DNA from: Tetracentron sinense
Lineage: Eukaryota > Streptophyta > Magnoliopsida > Trochodendrales > Trochodendraceae
Assembly: GCA_015143295.1 (NCBI GenBank)
Contig: CM026554.1
Coordinates: 52,946,627-53,010,626, forward strand
Direction of reading: 5' to 3'
Length of the DNA stretch: 64,000 bases
The notes under the pieces were generated by a model. That model saw only the letters and a program-made list of their open reading frames with translations, did not search any database and was not told where the DNA came from. This document shows, one piece after another, positions 37,141 through 50,025 of the stretch. Each line of letters begins with the position of its first letter. Position 1 is the first letter of the stretch. The position numbers were made by a program, and so were the translations under genes.

Positions 37141-37651
37141 TAATAGTTAACTATTATTACCAACATCATCCTTATTAATCGGCCCTTCTAACATCTGTCT
37201 CCTTCTTAGTTTCATTTTTAGCGAAGAGTGTCCTAAAACATCCATTTAAGATTCCGAACTCATCGTTATAGAACTCAAACTCTAAATTTTTTGTCTTCTT
37301 CACTTATGCATACACGTCTGATGTATATGCAGCATTGACTTATGAATTTATTGTTGCGGCCATCTTACTCATATTTGTTGATATAATATCAACCATTTTG
37401 ACTAATTCATTGTACATATGAAGCTTGTTTCTTTGACGTCTTAACATAAATGTAGTCTGATGGCATTTGCTTTGTTAAGTTGATACTTGTGTGCCCCCAA
37501 CAATATCGTCAATCCTAAATTATTCATTCATTCAGTGAAATTGTTCGACAACGTCTACGCAATCAACCTCGATCAGCCAAATCAATGACAACTTTAGCCA
37601 TTTGTTTTCAGTTGCCATAATGAAATTCAACAACATCAGTGTGTACTTGTA

Positions 37652-40105
37652 TCTATACTAATACTATATGCCGGTTGGTTCTACGTGGCATATCTCAAAT
37701 CTCTTCATTCTATCTCTAGGTTGATGCCATGTGGACGTCTTACATGGCACACTCTCTTGATTCATGGAAACTTATTAAACATCAATAAAAGCATGATAAT
37801 CTATCAATTACACCAATTAATATTATTAATATTAGCAGTCATTTCTCACTTCTAAAGCAATAGGGCGACCTTTTGTTTCCCACAATTTATCAATTACAAT
37901 AATTAATAATAATAATAATATTAGTAATCATTTCCCACTACTAAAGCACTCTCCTAACCTTTCGTTACCCACCCTTTACAAACAATCTATTCATATATTC
38001 AAGACAGGTCAAGCTCGTCAATTCAAAACCCATTAAGATTGATTGTCACTACAAAATTTTCAATTATAAGTAAAAAAAACGGAAGGGGAGATGAATGGCA
38101 TTTCATATTCGGGATGTCTTCTACCTTGCAGCAATGTTCGTTGTAATCCAAAGATGCAACAAACCAATATATTTCTAATTATTAAATTTATATAAAGACT
38201 TTTGGATATGGGTATCTGCACTTTCCCTTGTGTCAGTAACCAATTGGTTGGTTCCAGCCTTGCTGTAATGACCATTAATGCCAAGTTTCACTCCCCCTCC
38301 TTTTGACACCCTTTTCAACTCCTATCTCTCCACCACCTGACCATTTCATACCACAAACCCTATTTGTATTCTCCTCTCATCTCCATCTCTATATATGTCA
38401 TTTTTTTATTCTTCCTAAGAAAAGCATCCTACTAACAGTTATAGGCAATCAAAATATCTAAAGGTTAGTGATATGTCCAAACAATTTCATGATTTAGTTG
38501 ATGTTCATTCCTTGATATGTTTTTTGTTGTCTCATTCACTTCTCTGAATATATGCAATATTTTCGCATACTCGAATTATGTTATGCACATAGTTCCAATG
38601 TCTTCAACTAATAAGTCACCCTCCATGTATCTGTTTCATATCCTCTCTATCATTTTTTTTAATGGAAATCTCTCCATTCCTTTGATTCTAATAATTAATG
38701 GGCTATATTTTTTTTTTTTATTACAGATTGTCTCTTTTATAAATCATCTACTTAAATTGAGGTAAATATGAAATTTGAGTTTTTTTTTTTTTTTGGTAAA
38801 CTTAGTAACACCACAAGGTGAGTACTAAAGGCACTTGAATCAGACATATTAATTTTAGTTAATGTTACATTCGATGTTAAATTACTTTTAGTTTTTTATG
38901 GGTTGGTTGGGTGTAAAATGTTGGATAAAGTATATAAGATTAGATTCCAGAAAATGTCGAACCACTCAAGTGGATTCAACTATATGGGTTTAGCATAAGG
39001 TATGAGATTGTTGGATTTCGGCATATATGGATTAAGGTTTATTTTCGCACTCCCAACATGGTTTTAGTCTACTTGAGCGTGTGTGTGTTGGTTGTGTGTG
39101 TGTTGAGTATAGTGTGTGTTTATTGTTTCAAAAAAAAAAAAACAAACATGGTTTTAGTGTAAGGATGATTAAATTTTTTTTTTTTTCTCACCCCAAAATG
39201 GGTTTGTTTTAAGGTACACCCGTGGGTTTCTCTCTCTATCTCTATCTCTATCTCTCAAGATGGTTATTGTCTAAATTAAGTTAATGGGTGTTAATTATTT
39301 TTCTCTTTTTCAGGATGGATTTTGTCTGAATTATAAGTTAGTAGGTGCAAAAAAATTAAGTGGGTGTAACACATGTAATTGCTACCCCTTCAACATGTTA
39401 AAAAAAATATATTTCTTTTGCAAATGAAGAAGTTATGGCCTCAACTGATTCTAGAGGTTATAGGGAAAAATAGCAACACATGTCACAACAAGTATTTGAA
39501 AGCTTTCATCGGGGTCTAGCATTTCTCACCATCAACATATGATGTGTTTGACATTGGGTCAACAAAGTATAGGGAAGACAATGTCTATTATTTTGGGAGG
39601 GGCTACATGTACGGAGTATGTAGTCATTTGTCTGATGCTTGAATACTCTAATCTCATTACTTTTTGTGCTTGGAGATTATAATTTTAACGCATCAAAAAT
39701 TTGTTGTTGCTATAGCCAGTGCACAATGAGATTTAATGGTTTAATGGCCTTCTCCCACTGCTTTAGTATGTAGTACCAATGACAAAAAGGGGAAGCTAAG
39801 CAGACTCTCTAGGGAACAAACTCTTCCCTTGTATATAAATTTTTTTTTATTTTAAAAGCAATACAACAGGGAATAAACTACTATATAGTGAAATTTGTTG
39901 TTTCGTTGTAGTATTTTAGTAATTATCTTAATTTTAAATATTTTCTCATTTCATCTGTTATAACTTGAATAATTATTTATCCCTATGTTCTATTTTGTCG
40001 CTTAAACATTAAAAATCAATAATACGATTATAGCTAAGCAGATTAACCTTCTTTTTATTTATTTCTTTTCTCACACACCCGTGCATTGCACGGAGTTTTT
40101 GCTAG
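37652..40105 (+). mobile_element. Non-autonomous Helitron, 2.45 kb
   Basis: The 5' end is A-TCTATACTAATACTATATG at 37651. The 3' end has a perfect CCGTGCA-T-TGCACGG hairpin at 40079-40093, then AGTTTTTG and CTAG-T (40102-40106). These are the standard plant Helitron ends (TC...CTRR between A and T). No Rep/helicase frame is visible. The long interior, including microsatellites near 39065-39130 and 39228-39255, suggests a non-autonomous element or two nested ones. Confidence 0.7.
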
Positions 40106-41116
40106 TTTTAATAAAAGTTAATTTAGATGTAAACATGAAAAAATTGTCTGATTTTGCTGCCCTATATAACATTATAACCTGACAACCCTAGGTTTAAATG
40201 ACCCAAATTTGGCTAAATTTACGGCCCCAAACATATGGAACCCTGAAAAAGAGAACTCAAAGTTGGCTGGACTTGCAACCTTATATAATATAATAAACCT
40301 GGGTTAAGAGATCCCAAAGTTGACCAATTTAGCGCTCCTCATATACTTCTAAATTTTAGACATTTACATAGGCTAAAAGATCTTAGAGTTCACTAGATTT
40401 GCTGCCCATAAACATATGAATAACCCTGAAAAGCAAACCTATGCTTAAAGGACTCAAAGTTTAGCTAATTTTGCAGCACCAAACCACTTGAAAACACGGG
40501 TTAAACTTCCTAATAATGAACTTCATAAATATGGGCTTTAAAACCCCATTACAACCTTCAAATATTTGGATTTAGCATCCTCCTTAAGTTCAGATTTTAT
40601 GGGCAAAACAAAAATCAGTGGGAATTGTTGCTGAGCACGTAAGTGGGATATTTAAAATAAAATGCATTGAATTTCCATTGTCACCATTATAAATGTATGT
40701 TATCATGTTATGATATCTATTTCTGATTTCAACTAGACAAGTCAAGCTTAAGCCTAATCGAGCAGATTCAAGCCGAGCCGAGCTTGAGCATAGATAAAAA
40801 AATTCCAAACCGAGCTGAGCTCGAGCATAGATGATTTTTTTTTTCAAACCAAGCCAAGTAGGACCAAGTCCGACTCAGCCCAACTCGAATACACCCTTAG
40901 TTAAACTCAATAACACCACAATGTGTCACTGAAGACAATTGGAAGGAAAACACACTCATTCACAGGCGCGCACACACAGTCCATAGTTCATACACTCACT
41001 CAAATAAGATTCATCTAAGAACAACACAAAACGGGTATCAATCGTTTGAGATGTGACTAGGGCAAAAGTTAAAAGAAGGCTTTTGTGCTGCAAAGAATTT
41101 CAAGACTATATCATTT
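40106..41116. other. Spacer with repeat fragments
   Basis: No gene is seen. The stretch 40135-40560 repeats phrases about ACCCTGAAAA and CCCCAAACATATG, an imperfect repeat. About 40730-40910 is rich in GAGC/GCTC words (for example CCGAGCTGAGCTCGAGC) and ends TACACCCTTAG, like hAT-type MITEs with a TAGGGTG end. Borders are uncertain. Confidence 0.35.
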
Positions 41117-41269
41117 GCTACTGAGACCATAAAGGGCCGAGGCCACACCGAGACCGTGCTTGTGATGCACGGATTTCAAAATTTCATTAAATCGGTTTTT
41201 GAACTTTTGAGATCCGTGCATCACATGCACTGTCTCGGTGTAGTTTCGGCCCTTTACGGTCTTACTAGC
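41117..41269. mobile_element. Foldback MITE, near-perfect hairpin
   Basis: Left arm GCTACTGAGACCATAAAGGG and right arm CCCTTTACGGTCTTACTAGC continue inwards as inverted repeats for about 65 bases, including the CACCGAGAC and GATCCGTGCATCACA-type segments. The loop is short. The translated frame across it on the minus strand is a by-product, not a gene. Confidence 0.65.
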
Positions 41270-41301
41270 ATTTTCCATATTAATTAGACCGAAATCCTTT
41301 A

Positions 41302-42416
41302 GGTCTTGTTTGGTTGCACTTTCTTTTAATGTTTTTAAAAACAAAATTTTGAAATTTTTTATACAAAACATGTTTCTACTTTCTGTTTTAAAAAATTAGT
41401 AACAAAATTTTTGAAAATCAAGGTAACAAAAATTTTCTACTACCTCCGTTTTTGAAAACAAAAAACAAAAATGGAAAACACGAACCCACCATCAACACCA
41501 CCTCCTACAACAACCACCGCACCACTATAATACTACCACCATCACCATCACCCACCACCACCACTATAATACTACCACCATCCACCACCACCATAATACT
41601 ACCACCATCCACCACCACTACCACCCCACTACTACTCACCACCCACCACCCACCACCACCTCCACCGCCACCATAATACTACCACCATCCACCACCCCCA
41701 CCAAACCACCACTACTCACCACCCACCACCACCTCCACCGCCACCACCACCACCACAATACAACAACCACCACCACCACCACTTGTCACCACAATACAAC
41801 CACCCCCACTACCCACCACCACCACCACCCACCTCCACTGCCACCCACCACCACCATAATACTACCACCATCCACCACACCACACCACCACTACTCACCA
41901 CCCACCACCACAATAAAACCACCACCACCACCAGCCACCACAATATAACCACCACCACCATAATACTACCACCATCCACCACACCACACCACCACTACTC
42001 ACCACCCACCACCACCTCCATCGCCACCGCCACCCACCACCACAATACAACCACCACCACCACCACAATACAACCACCATCACCACCACCACACCACCAC
42101 CACCACCACCACCACAATACAACCACTACCACACCACCACCACCATCCATCACCATCACTACCACCACCACCACCATCACCATCACCACCACACTATACC
42201 CACCACCACCACCCACCACTACCACTCTCATGAATGGAAATTATTTAATCATATTTACCGAATGCATCTTTTTGTTTTTTGTTTTTTTTAATAAGTAACA
42301 GTTTGTAATACCAAACATGTTTTCTACTTTAAAAAAAATTGAAAACATAAAGTTGTTTCTAATTTTTAAAAACAAAAAATAAAATCAGAGAAACTGAAAT
42401 GTATCCAAACAATCCC
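41302..42416. mobile_element. Harbinger-like element carrying a CCA-rich minisatellite
   Basis: Ends GGTCTTGTTTGG and CCAAACAATCCC are inverted repeats flanked by TTA (41299-41301 and 42417-42419), a PIF/Harbinger-type TSD. Subterminal arms are also complementary (TCTACTTTCTGTTTTAAAAA against TTTTTAAAAACAAAAAATAA-like sequence). The centre is filled by a CCA/ACC array, which makes the element far longer than a usual MITE. Confidence 0.6.
41484..42226. repeat. CCA-rich minisatellite (about 740 bp)
   Basis: Almost pure CCACCA with interspersed ATAATACTA, ATACAACC and CTACTCACC words. Larger units recur, such as CCACCATAATACTACCACCA and CACCACTACTCACCACCCAC. Open frames reading poly-Pro/Thr/His or Val/Gly are by-products of the repeat. 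Strong strand asymmetry: almost no G on the plus strand. Confidence 0.9.
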
Positions 42417-42496
42417 TTAGTTTTTATTTTATTTTTAAATCCTTTAGTCATTAAATTTAGCTCGAAGTAAAAAAACAGAAGTGTAACAGACAGAAA

Positions 42497-45400
42497 ATGG
42501 CGGGAGTTCTGTATCTCATGTCGGCCGAAAATTCGGAGGCCTCTTCCACCGCCATTAAAGATCAGTGGGAGATCGAGTTCTCTCGCTTCTTCAATTATCC
42601 TTCTATTTCGTCTACTTCTCCCAGTCTCAAACCTCTTTTGAAATCCAGAAGAATTCGTTGCAGAGGCACCTGGATTTTATCTTCTTCAACCGCTTCCCTG
42701 CATCTAGTCACCTATCATTCCAATCCCGAAGGGATCCTCGTCGTATCTAACCGAGGAAGGATCCATGTGAGTTGAATCATAGCTAGGGCTCCGTGTTGCT
42801 CTAATTTGTTGATTTGTCGAAATTTCTTTACCTGTTCTTTTTCTTGTAGCTCCTAGTATTGACGTCATGCGGTAAGTTTATACTGGCTAATTTATTGGTT
42901 TCGATTTCTGGAATTGTTGTGTAATCTATGTATTCAGGTTTTATCTTGAATTTAGGGTTTCTTAGATCAATTGAATCCGGTTCTGATTTTTTATGTTCTC
43001 AGTATGAGAAAATGTGGTTGATATATCAAAGATTGCTGTGTTATTTCTTAAAGTTTATGATAATTTCGTTAAAATTTATGAGGTATCCTTTATATTTTAC
43101 AAGCTTCAACGGGTTCATTTCGTAGTTCTGATTGTGAATTATGCGCAACTTCTTAGATCGTTTTCTTTAAGAAGTGTAGACATTATATGCATTCCTTTCT
43201 ATTTCTGGGGAAAATTTTCCGAGTTTTTTCATGTTTTCAGGGATGATTATGAATTTGATTTGTGTAGTTTTGGCTGCCTATTAGGTTGTATCATGCCTAT
43301 TAGGTTGTATCATTTGGAGATTAGATAATTTTGTGTAGTTATTTTTTGTTCTCTTTTTAAATTTTTATTTCCAAGTTTTATGTTCATTTCATCCAGATCT
43401 CAATACTGTTACAGTTGTTGCTTGATATTTTTATTTAATTCTTGTTGGGAAGTTGCATTTAAGTTGGTCGATTTCTCTTTTATATTTTCTCTCAATTCAT
43501 TGATTTATTTTTTGATTTTTTCTCAGTTTTCTTCTTAGGAACTAGGAAGTTGCATTAAAGTAGGCCAAGATCATTAATATTATTATTTTGATTCATGTAA
43601 TTTCACCGTAAATATGTAATTTTATTGAAGACTTATGGGGATTCTAGGAATTTCACCCTTATTTGGTGGAAGCTGCCTAGGCATTTGATATTAAGGAGTA
43701 AGGACACACTGCATGTATGTTCCGTGGAGCGTTTGGAATTTCATGTTCCTGAATGAATTTCGCGATTTGTGCAAAAAATTGGTGATCTTTTATTGAGATT
43801 CACGAAGCTTGCAGAGGACTTCCAATTATTGATAACTTTGGAGGACATAAATATCCATGACATATCAAGATATTCTTGAAAAAGTGACTTCCCTGGGGCT
43901 TTAGTTTTATTACTTTTCTATATTTTACAGATTCAAAAAATACATTTTTTCTGCAATTATGAGGGAATGGTTTCAACAAATAGTTGAAATACTGCATTGT
44001 TTCTGATTTTGCCATGGCTGATTTGATATAATATTCTTTCCGTTACACCTTGTTGGGTTGTGGAGAACCGAGAACCAGTAGACTTGGTTATATATTTTAA
44101 TCTGTTGCAGGAAGAACACTTCATTTCCAAGCTGCATTTCTCCTGGCCTCAAGTGTCATGTGTTGCCCAATGTCCTACAAGGGGTAGCAGAGTTTTATTT
44201 GCAAACTACAGAGATTGTGTAGGCCAGGTAAGCTCCTAATTTGCCTATTGCAGCTTAGTGTAGATTAGGCTTTTCTGATAAATAATGAAATACATTGATA
44301 CAAAAGGAAGTTAACACTCTCAGGGAAAGTTTTTATACTCAAGGTTTTTGCATCCCTTACAATGCGAGAAGAAAAAAATCATCCAGCCTCGAGCAAACTC
44401 CCTGATGCAATCAACAATGCTCACCCATCTCCATGGGCCTTTTCCTCCCCCCTTTATCCAGTAAATAGATCTTTTCAACTTCAATAAAGCCTCTTAGTGT
44501 TCCTCAAACACTTTGGGCCATTGGAACAATGCTTTAGCCTCCGGCTGGCCTAGGAAGAATCCGCCTTCCATATAGAACGTGAAAGAAACCCAGCACTCCA
44601 TCACGATGGGCTTAATCTTTCCTCTTTCCGTTCAAAGGATACAAGTTCCTTGCACATTTGTATGGGTAAACTATAAACTACCTGTACTTTGAAATTGAGC
44701 ATACTTGTTTAACCAATATATACTGGTTTGAGGCCTTATATAATTGCTTCATTATTTTAGTTTACAATGGCTAGCTGTGTAAGTCATTTTTATTCTCTTT
44801 TATGGCAAAGAAAATAATGGCCTGCCATTTCCACACTCTAATGATTTTATTATCTTTTTTTCAGATACCCCCCCAAATTTTAAATGTCCTTTTCTTTTTA
44901 TTATATTAACAAAGACAATATTTGGATACAGAAAAAGCATAAACAATATGAAGTGACACTAATTAAATGCTGTTATAGTAGATGTAATTGAAGATCTCTG
45001 GCATGTTATACTTTCTTGAAATGAATTGTTAATCCTGATGATAATGACTACTAAATGTTGCGGCATTATTCTAATGTGGATCTTGATGAACATATTCCTT
45101 ATTTTTCTTAAACCAACAACGAAATTCAAATTTCAAAAGTAGACAGCAGCTGAAATCCTGTTATATTATGCTTTATGCCATAAGTGGCTTAAAGGACATA
45201 CTATCCGTATCTTTCTTCCACGATGGTTGGTTATAGCCCCTTGTTTCTTAGTCAAGATGGTGTACATTGATGAGCAGAAAGAAAAATTACTGCTGAGATG
45301 AGGATATTCCTTTTAAATTAGCAGATGCACATAACAAGTAAATATAGGAGTAGATTAAAAATAATATTGGTTCAAAGTCACAGGTCTAGATCTGTTGATA

Positions 45401-47516
45401 TAGTTTTACTATTTGATTTAGGCGGTCTCACTGAAAACTAAGTCACGTGAATTAATTTTAGTCAGAATTTTTTTTGAGTAATAGCATTATCCTTCGTTAT
45501 TGCAAGTTGCAACCCTGGTAAATGCTTGTTGTGGGTTTGCAGATCCAAAAATTTGCCCTCTGGTTTTCAACATCCTGTGAAGCACAGACATTCATAAATG
45601 CTTTGAAGGTGCATCCACCACCACCTAGATACTATGGGATATTATAGTTTGCAATATATTATTTGAAAATCATTTCACTGAGGGCCTAGCATTTTTGCGA
45701 CCTTTCTTTTTTGCCCTGTAATTGTTTTTTTTTCTTTCCTAATCGCAGGGGAGCTTGAAGGATGTAGGGTATATTGGACCTCCAACAAATGATTTTGGAT
45801 CTGAAATTTCATCTAAATGTGAGTTCATCTCTTCAAATGGACACCAGTTTAGGTGAAAAAGGAGTTGTGCAATTACTGAACTACATTTCATTCCATTCCA
45901 AGGAATTCTAGTTATCAAGAAAGGGATAGGAACAAAGAAGGAATCAAATATCTAAAGTATTACACTATTACTGATGCTTGAAAATTATGTCTGTTGCAGA
46001 GCTGATGAGGAATTCAGCTTTGTAGCTCCTGTTGACATTTATACTCCTGAGATGCCACCAGTCTTGAAGTACAAAGGTGAGGAACACACGTGTTCACATG
46101 AAACAGTACCTGGTCATGAGACTTATAATGCTGAAGGCATTTTTGAAGCCTTGCCTCCCAGCTTCACAGCACTATTGACCAACTGTTGCGCTGAGGCTGA
46201 ACAAGGTAGATTACTGCACATTTTGCAAACACAATACACCATTCCTATTCCATTTGGAGACCCAATTCTCTAACTGAAATGATGGATTCTGCAGAGCAAC
46301 CAGCAGTACCTGAGGAAGTCGATCTCCAAACCCAAATCACGGTCTGTCCAAGCGCTGCAGTTCAATATTATTAATGGATGTGTTTGGTACTGCACTACAG
46401 TTGTACTTTGGTGCTTGTTATTTCCACGAATTGATTGGAAACTCCTCTTGACTTGTATATTTCCAACCATGAGTGATACCTCGTAGTATTACTTCAGTGC
46501 AGTACCTTCTACTCAATAGCATCTCTTAGTATTATTATCTGACTATTGGATATAATTTTTGCTTGATTTCATTTATTTATTTATTTGCTTTTGTTACAGA
46601 GATACATGATGGATTCTTCCTTCCATGGTAAGTGGAATTTCTAAATCTGTTAGGTAAAATGTTTCATGTAACCCATTTAAGGTTATTCCTTATTATGCTA
46701 AGTGATTCTCAGCTGCAACTCTGAGGCCGGATGTTCAGTATCTTCATGTACCCCCAGTTTGGTTGCCGAGAAAATAAATGGAAACAGATAAAAGAAAAGA
46801 AAAGAAAATTGAAAAAAAAAACGCAACTAAGAGATGTATTAGGAAAATCAAAATTTCTTTTCTCCGTATTCACCTGTTTTCTTAGGTTATTATCCACTTA
46901 AGCTAGCTCCAGTCGATAAAGATACCCCTTCCATATCTAGTAAACATCTTTTCTCTTTTGTACCTTTAAACTAGTTTTTTGAGAACTTGGCCTTGGTGTT
47001 CCGGTTTCCAATTTTGGCTTGGCTGAGTCTATGTTGGAATTAATTTTTATGGAGCTGAGCTGAACCCCACCTTCTCACCCCACCCAGCTAGGGTTGAGTC
47101 AGTTGATATATCTCAACCTGATCGATGATTGAGTCAGCTTCAGGTTGAGCATTGCCCTCTGAGTTGAGGCCAATCCACCCTTTAGGCTATCCGGAAGCAA
47201 ACTGGGTAACTTAACCTGCGAATTCCGGATCAGGGTGTGTTTTCTCAACTCGATTTTGCTCACTGACTTAGGACTTGGGGCTTGGGACTTGGGACTTGAT
47301 CTAAACTGGCTTGACCAATTACCTTATCAACGACTACAGTAAGGATCCAACTGACAAAGCTATTTCCACCTGGAAAATGTCTAAATATCCCTAGCTCTAT
47401 GGCCTTTGTTTCTTTCGTATTGTTTAAGATGCTGATGCATTTTCTTGCTCCTAGCAGCTATGTTGAGTACAGTGGAGAAAGTTATCAATGAAATGGGAGA
47501 TGATTTGGCATTGTAG
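42497..47516 (+). CDS. PHS1: PHS1 homologue (meiotic homologous synapsis)
   Basis: POOR HOMOLOGOUS SYNAPSIS 1 is a plant meiotic protein that controls RAD50 nuclear import and couples recombination with homologous pairing. Eight exons join in phase: 42497-42766, 44111-44227, 45543-45608, 45749-45818, 46002-46205, 46295-46341, 46600-46627, 47458-47516, about 286 residues. Recognisable blocks are QWEIEFSRFFNYP near the N terminus, GTWILSSSTASLHLV, EEHFISKLHFSWPQVSCV, QKFALWFSTSCEAQTFINAL, then LPPSFTALLTNC and the C-terminal YMMDSSFHAMLSTVEKVINE. These line up with Arabidopsis PHS1 (Met-Ala-Gly start, FTWPQ, LPPSFTTLLSGC, YMEDSSFQDML). It is shorter than the Arabidopsis protein in the middle region. 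Exon 5 needs the second AG of gcAGAG; the first would give an immediate stop. Exon 8 has TAGCAG tandem acceptors (47458 or 47455). The start is the first ATG of the open frame. Confidence 0.88.
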
Positions 47517-48533
47517 CTGTCTGTTGTTTTGCATTCATGGTTAAAGCCATGAGCTGGCCTTCGACGTTACTTTGATGAGTGATTCAAGTATACAGAATAC
47601 ACACTGGTATCTCAGAACTAGGAACCCTTACTCCACACATTTTGTTTTGTAAAGCTTTACTGTTGACTGACATTACTGTTCTCAGATGTTGAGAGCCTTC
47701 TTCACCGAGTACCGCATCTTGGCAACGTCTTGAGGCAAGCCAACTATGTTTTTTTTTGGTTCTTAATCAGCGCCCACCAACTCATGCGCCTGTGGCATTA
47801 GTTCCGTGGCTGTGGATGGGTCATAGCCCAAATATCAACCTGACTGCTATTTTAACCATCTGAGGAAGAGTTTTGACTTGGGTGGCTGTGTTCTATGTTT
47901 GCCAGAGTTGGTTTTAGTTTAATGTTGAGGTAAATCATGCTCTGCTCGTGCCCTTACATACATGCTAATGACTTTGAACTGCCATCTAGGTAAACTATGT
48001 CAAAGGATAAAGAAAGAAGATTCAACTATAAAACCCTATCCAGTGATGCAAACTGAAACGTGAAAAACAAAGAAGAGATCATCATATCTCTCTAGGAGTG
48101 AACATTGAAGTCATAAGGAAACTAGAGAAGAATTCTATGACGGAAATAAAAATTCTATTGATCAAAAAATTGAAAATTTCATTACAACAGTATCTTACAT
48201 CACAGTTCTTAATTCTACTCCAATCTCCAAAAAGGTGAATTTATAAAAATAGAAAGTAAAAAAAAAAGACTCAAATATTGACTTAATTTTTAATTAAGGG
48301 TTTTCAGTCCCAATAGGATACTTGAAACTTAAAATGGATCTTAAATAGCAAAATAAATTTTTTATTAAATATAATATTTTTTTTGGCATCAAAATTGTGT
48401 TTTGACTATCCAAATGAATCCGTGCTCCTTTTCAATGACTTGTTCTTTTGGCGACCCGATTTCTTATTCAAACGCCCTAAAAATTCAGCAGCCAACTGCC
48501 TGTTCTATATCACGGATTTGATCATGGGAGACA
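47517..48533. other. Convergent intergenic spacer
   Basis: Lies between the stop codons of PHS1 and the peroxidase, so it should hold both 3' untranslated regions. A short open segment at about 47688-47740 (ESLLHRVPHLGNVLRQANY after a CAG) could be an alternative 3' exon or chance. No other feature is seen. Confidence 0.4.
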
Positions 48534-49629
48534 TTAGTTAACGGATCGACAGTTGTTTCTGATCTCCCCTTCTTTTCCAGTAAGAACATCCACCCTCCCC
48601 ATCCGAATCATGGCCTGACCGAACTTCTTAGACCACGTTATTGGATTAAGCGCCATCTGCCTCACAATCTTACTTGTATTAGGGTCATTTGCAAGTGCCT
48701 GATCTGAGGACAATAATCCTCTCTTTGCGATCAGTCCCATGTAGTACATGTTATCCAACTTCAATGGTGTAATTGAGTCTAATGGTACCCTTGTCTTGTT
48801 TGGGTTTTCCGCAAATGGTGTCCCAAGTTTTGGGCAACCTAGCTTTACGGCATTAGCATATAACAAATCCATGCTCGGGTCTTGGCTTTGGGACTGGTTA
48901 GGGTCGAAGTTGTATAGCCTGTAGTCGAAGGAAGAGCAGTGGGCAGCTCCTATAGAGTGTGCACCCGAGAGCGTGACCATCTCTTCTTGGGTGAGACCCT
49001 TTTTGGAGAAGATCTCGGTGAGCTTATCGACGGGGAAGGAAGGAGGGGGGAGATTCCCAATTGTGTCAGCGGCACGGGAGCTGCGTCCGTCACGGCGTCC
49101 TGCAGGGACAGGATAGTGGAGGAGGCCAGCAAGGACGGCGGCATCACGGGCTGCAAAGGCGAGGATGTCTGCACAAGAGACAGTTCCAGGGCACTCATTC
49201 TCCAGGCGGGTTTTGGCCTGGTCGATGACCTCAAGGCCACGTAGAGTCTTGCCGTTTGCTGGGGAATCCTTCTCTACGACCTCGCCTGATGGTGTAGCAT
49301 CCAGCAGGATTGAGGCATCGCAACCCTGTAAACAACCATGTTATGAACCATAAATGCAAGAGAACTATATATATGCAAATCGAAAGTCCAAAGGGACTTG
49401 CATTAACGAAGCAGTCATGGAAATGAAGCCGAATAAGGCCGGCTAGAATGTTTGAAAACTCTACTACGGCATGGGAGACGACATTGCCCACAATTTGCTC
49501 GGCTCGCGGGCAAGTTCTGTCGTAGAATCCGACATGTAGATTGTCGTTGTCGTGAATCATATTGGCAGATGATGGAAGAAGCATATAGAAGATGAGAAGC
49601 GTTGCTGTAACAATGTGACCCACTTCCAT
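48534..49629 (-). CDS. Class III secretory peroxidase
   Basis: A secreted haem peroxidase that uses H2O2 to oxidise phenolics in the apoplast (lignification, defence). Two exons: 49629-49402 and 49325-48534, giving 339 residues. The signal peptide is about residues 1-22 ([11 protein letters not shown]). The distal catalytic motif is RLHFHDC (Arg67, Phe70, His71). The proximal haem ligand is His199 in [11 protein letters not shown]. All eight disulfide cysteines are present (CPRA, HDC, GCD, ECPG, SCAD, AHC, LGCP, NNC). I chose the ATG at 49629 for its ACCACCATGG context; an in-frame ATG at 49650 would add 7 residues. The single intron lies after HDCFVN, phase 0. It starts GC, not GT (AAT-gcaagt...cag-GGTTGC), a GC-AG intron. 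Most class III genes have three introns, so two have been lost. No break is seen. Confidence 0.93.
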
Positions 49630-50025
49630 GGTGGTGGTTTGGCGAACCACAAACAGGAGAGCGAAGGGATTCTAATATTGAACGTAGGGAGGAGTGGCGG
49701 TGCTATTGGATTTTTGGGAGGCAAAAGTTGAATCCGGAGTTGAAGGAGTCATCTGTCCGGTCTCCGGATATCTTGAATGGTTTTGAAGCTGGAAGACGGT
49801 TATGACAGTTAAAGTTTTCCCAATTGAGAATTTCACGGGCATGTATGGATAGAAGGTAATGTTAGTAGCTGCAGATCCCCTCCTTTGGTTGTAGGGCCCA
49901 CATTTTTATTTTTTTTATGGGAATGCTACCCCTAATTTTAATCAATCCATACTCTCTCTTTACCAACCACCTTTCCATTTTTTTTTGGGTGAGGGAGTGC
50001 TTTAATTATTGGCATTGAATTACCT

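Noticed and set aside
41111-41371. 86-codon minus-strand frame
   Set aside because: It runs across the foldback MITE; both arms are read through, with no family resemblance.
41783-42298. A 171-codon open frame rich in Pro/Thr/His and antisense frames rich in Val/Gly
   Set aside because: It is the translation of the CCA-rich minisatellite; every frame is open because the repeat lacks stop-forming bases.
47688-47740. Possible extra 3' exon of PHS1
   Set aside because: The reading frame already ends at 47516 with the family's C-terminal motif; the segment has no known counterpart.
48939-49353. Plus-strand open frames of 62-101 codons
   Set aside because: They are antisense to peroxidase exon 2, which has clear catalytic motifs on the minus strand.
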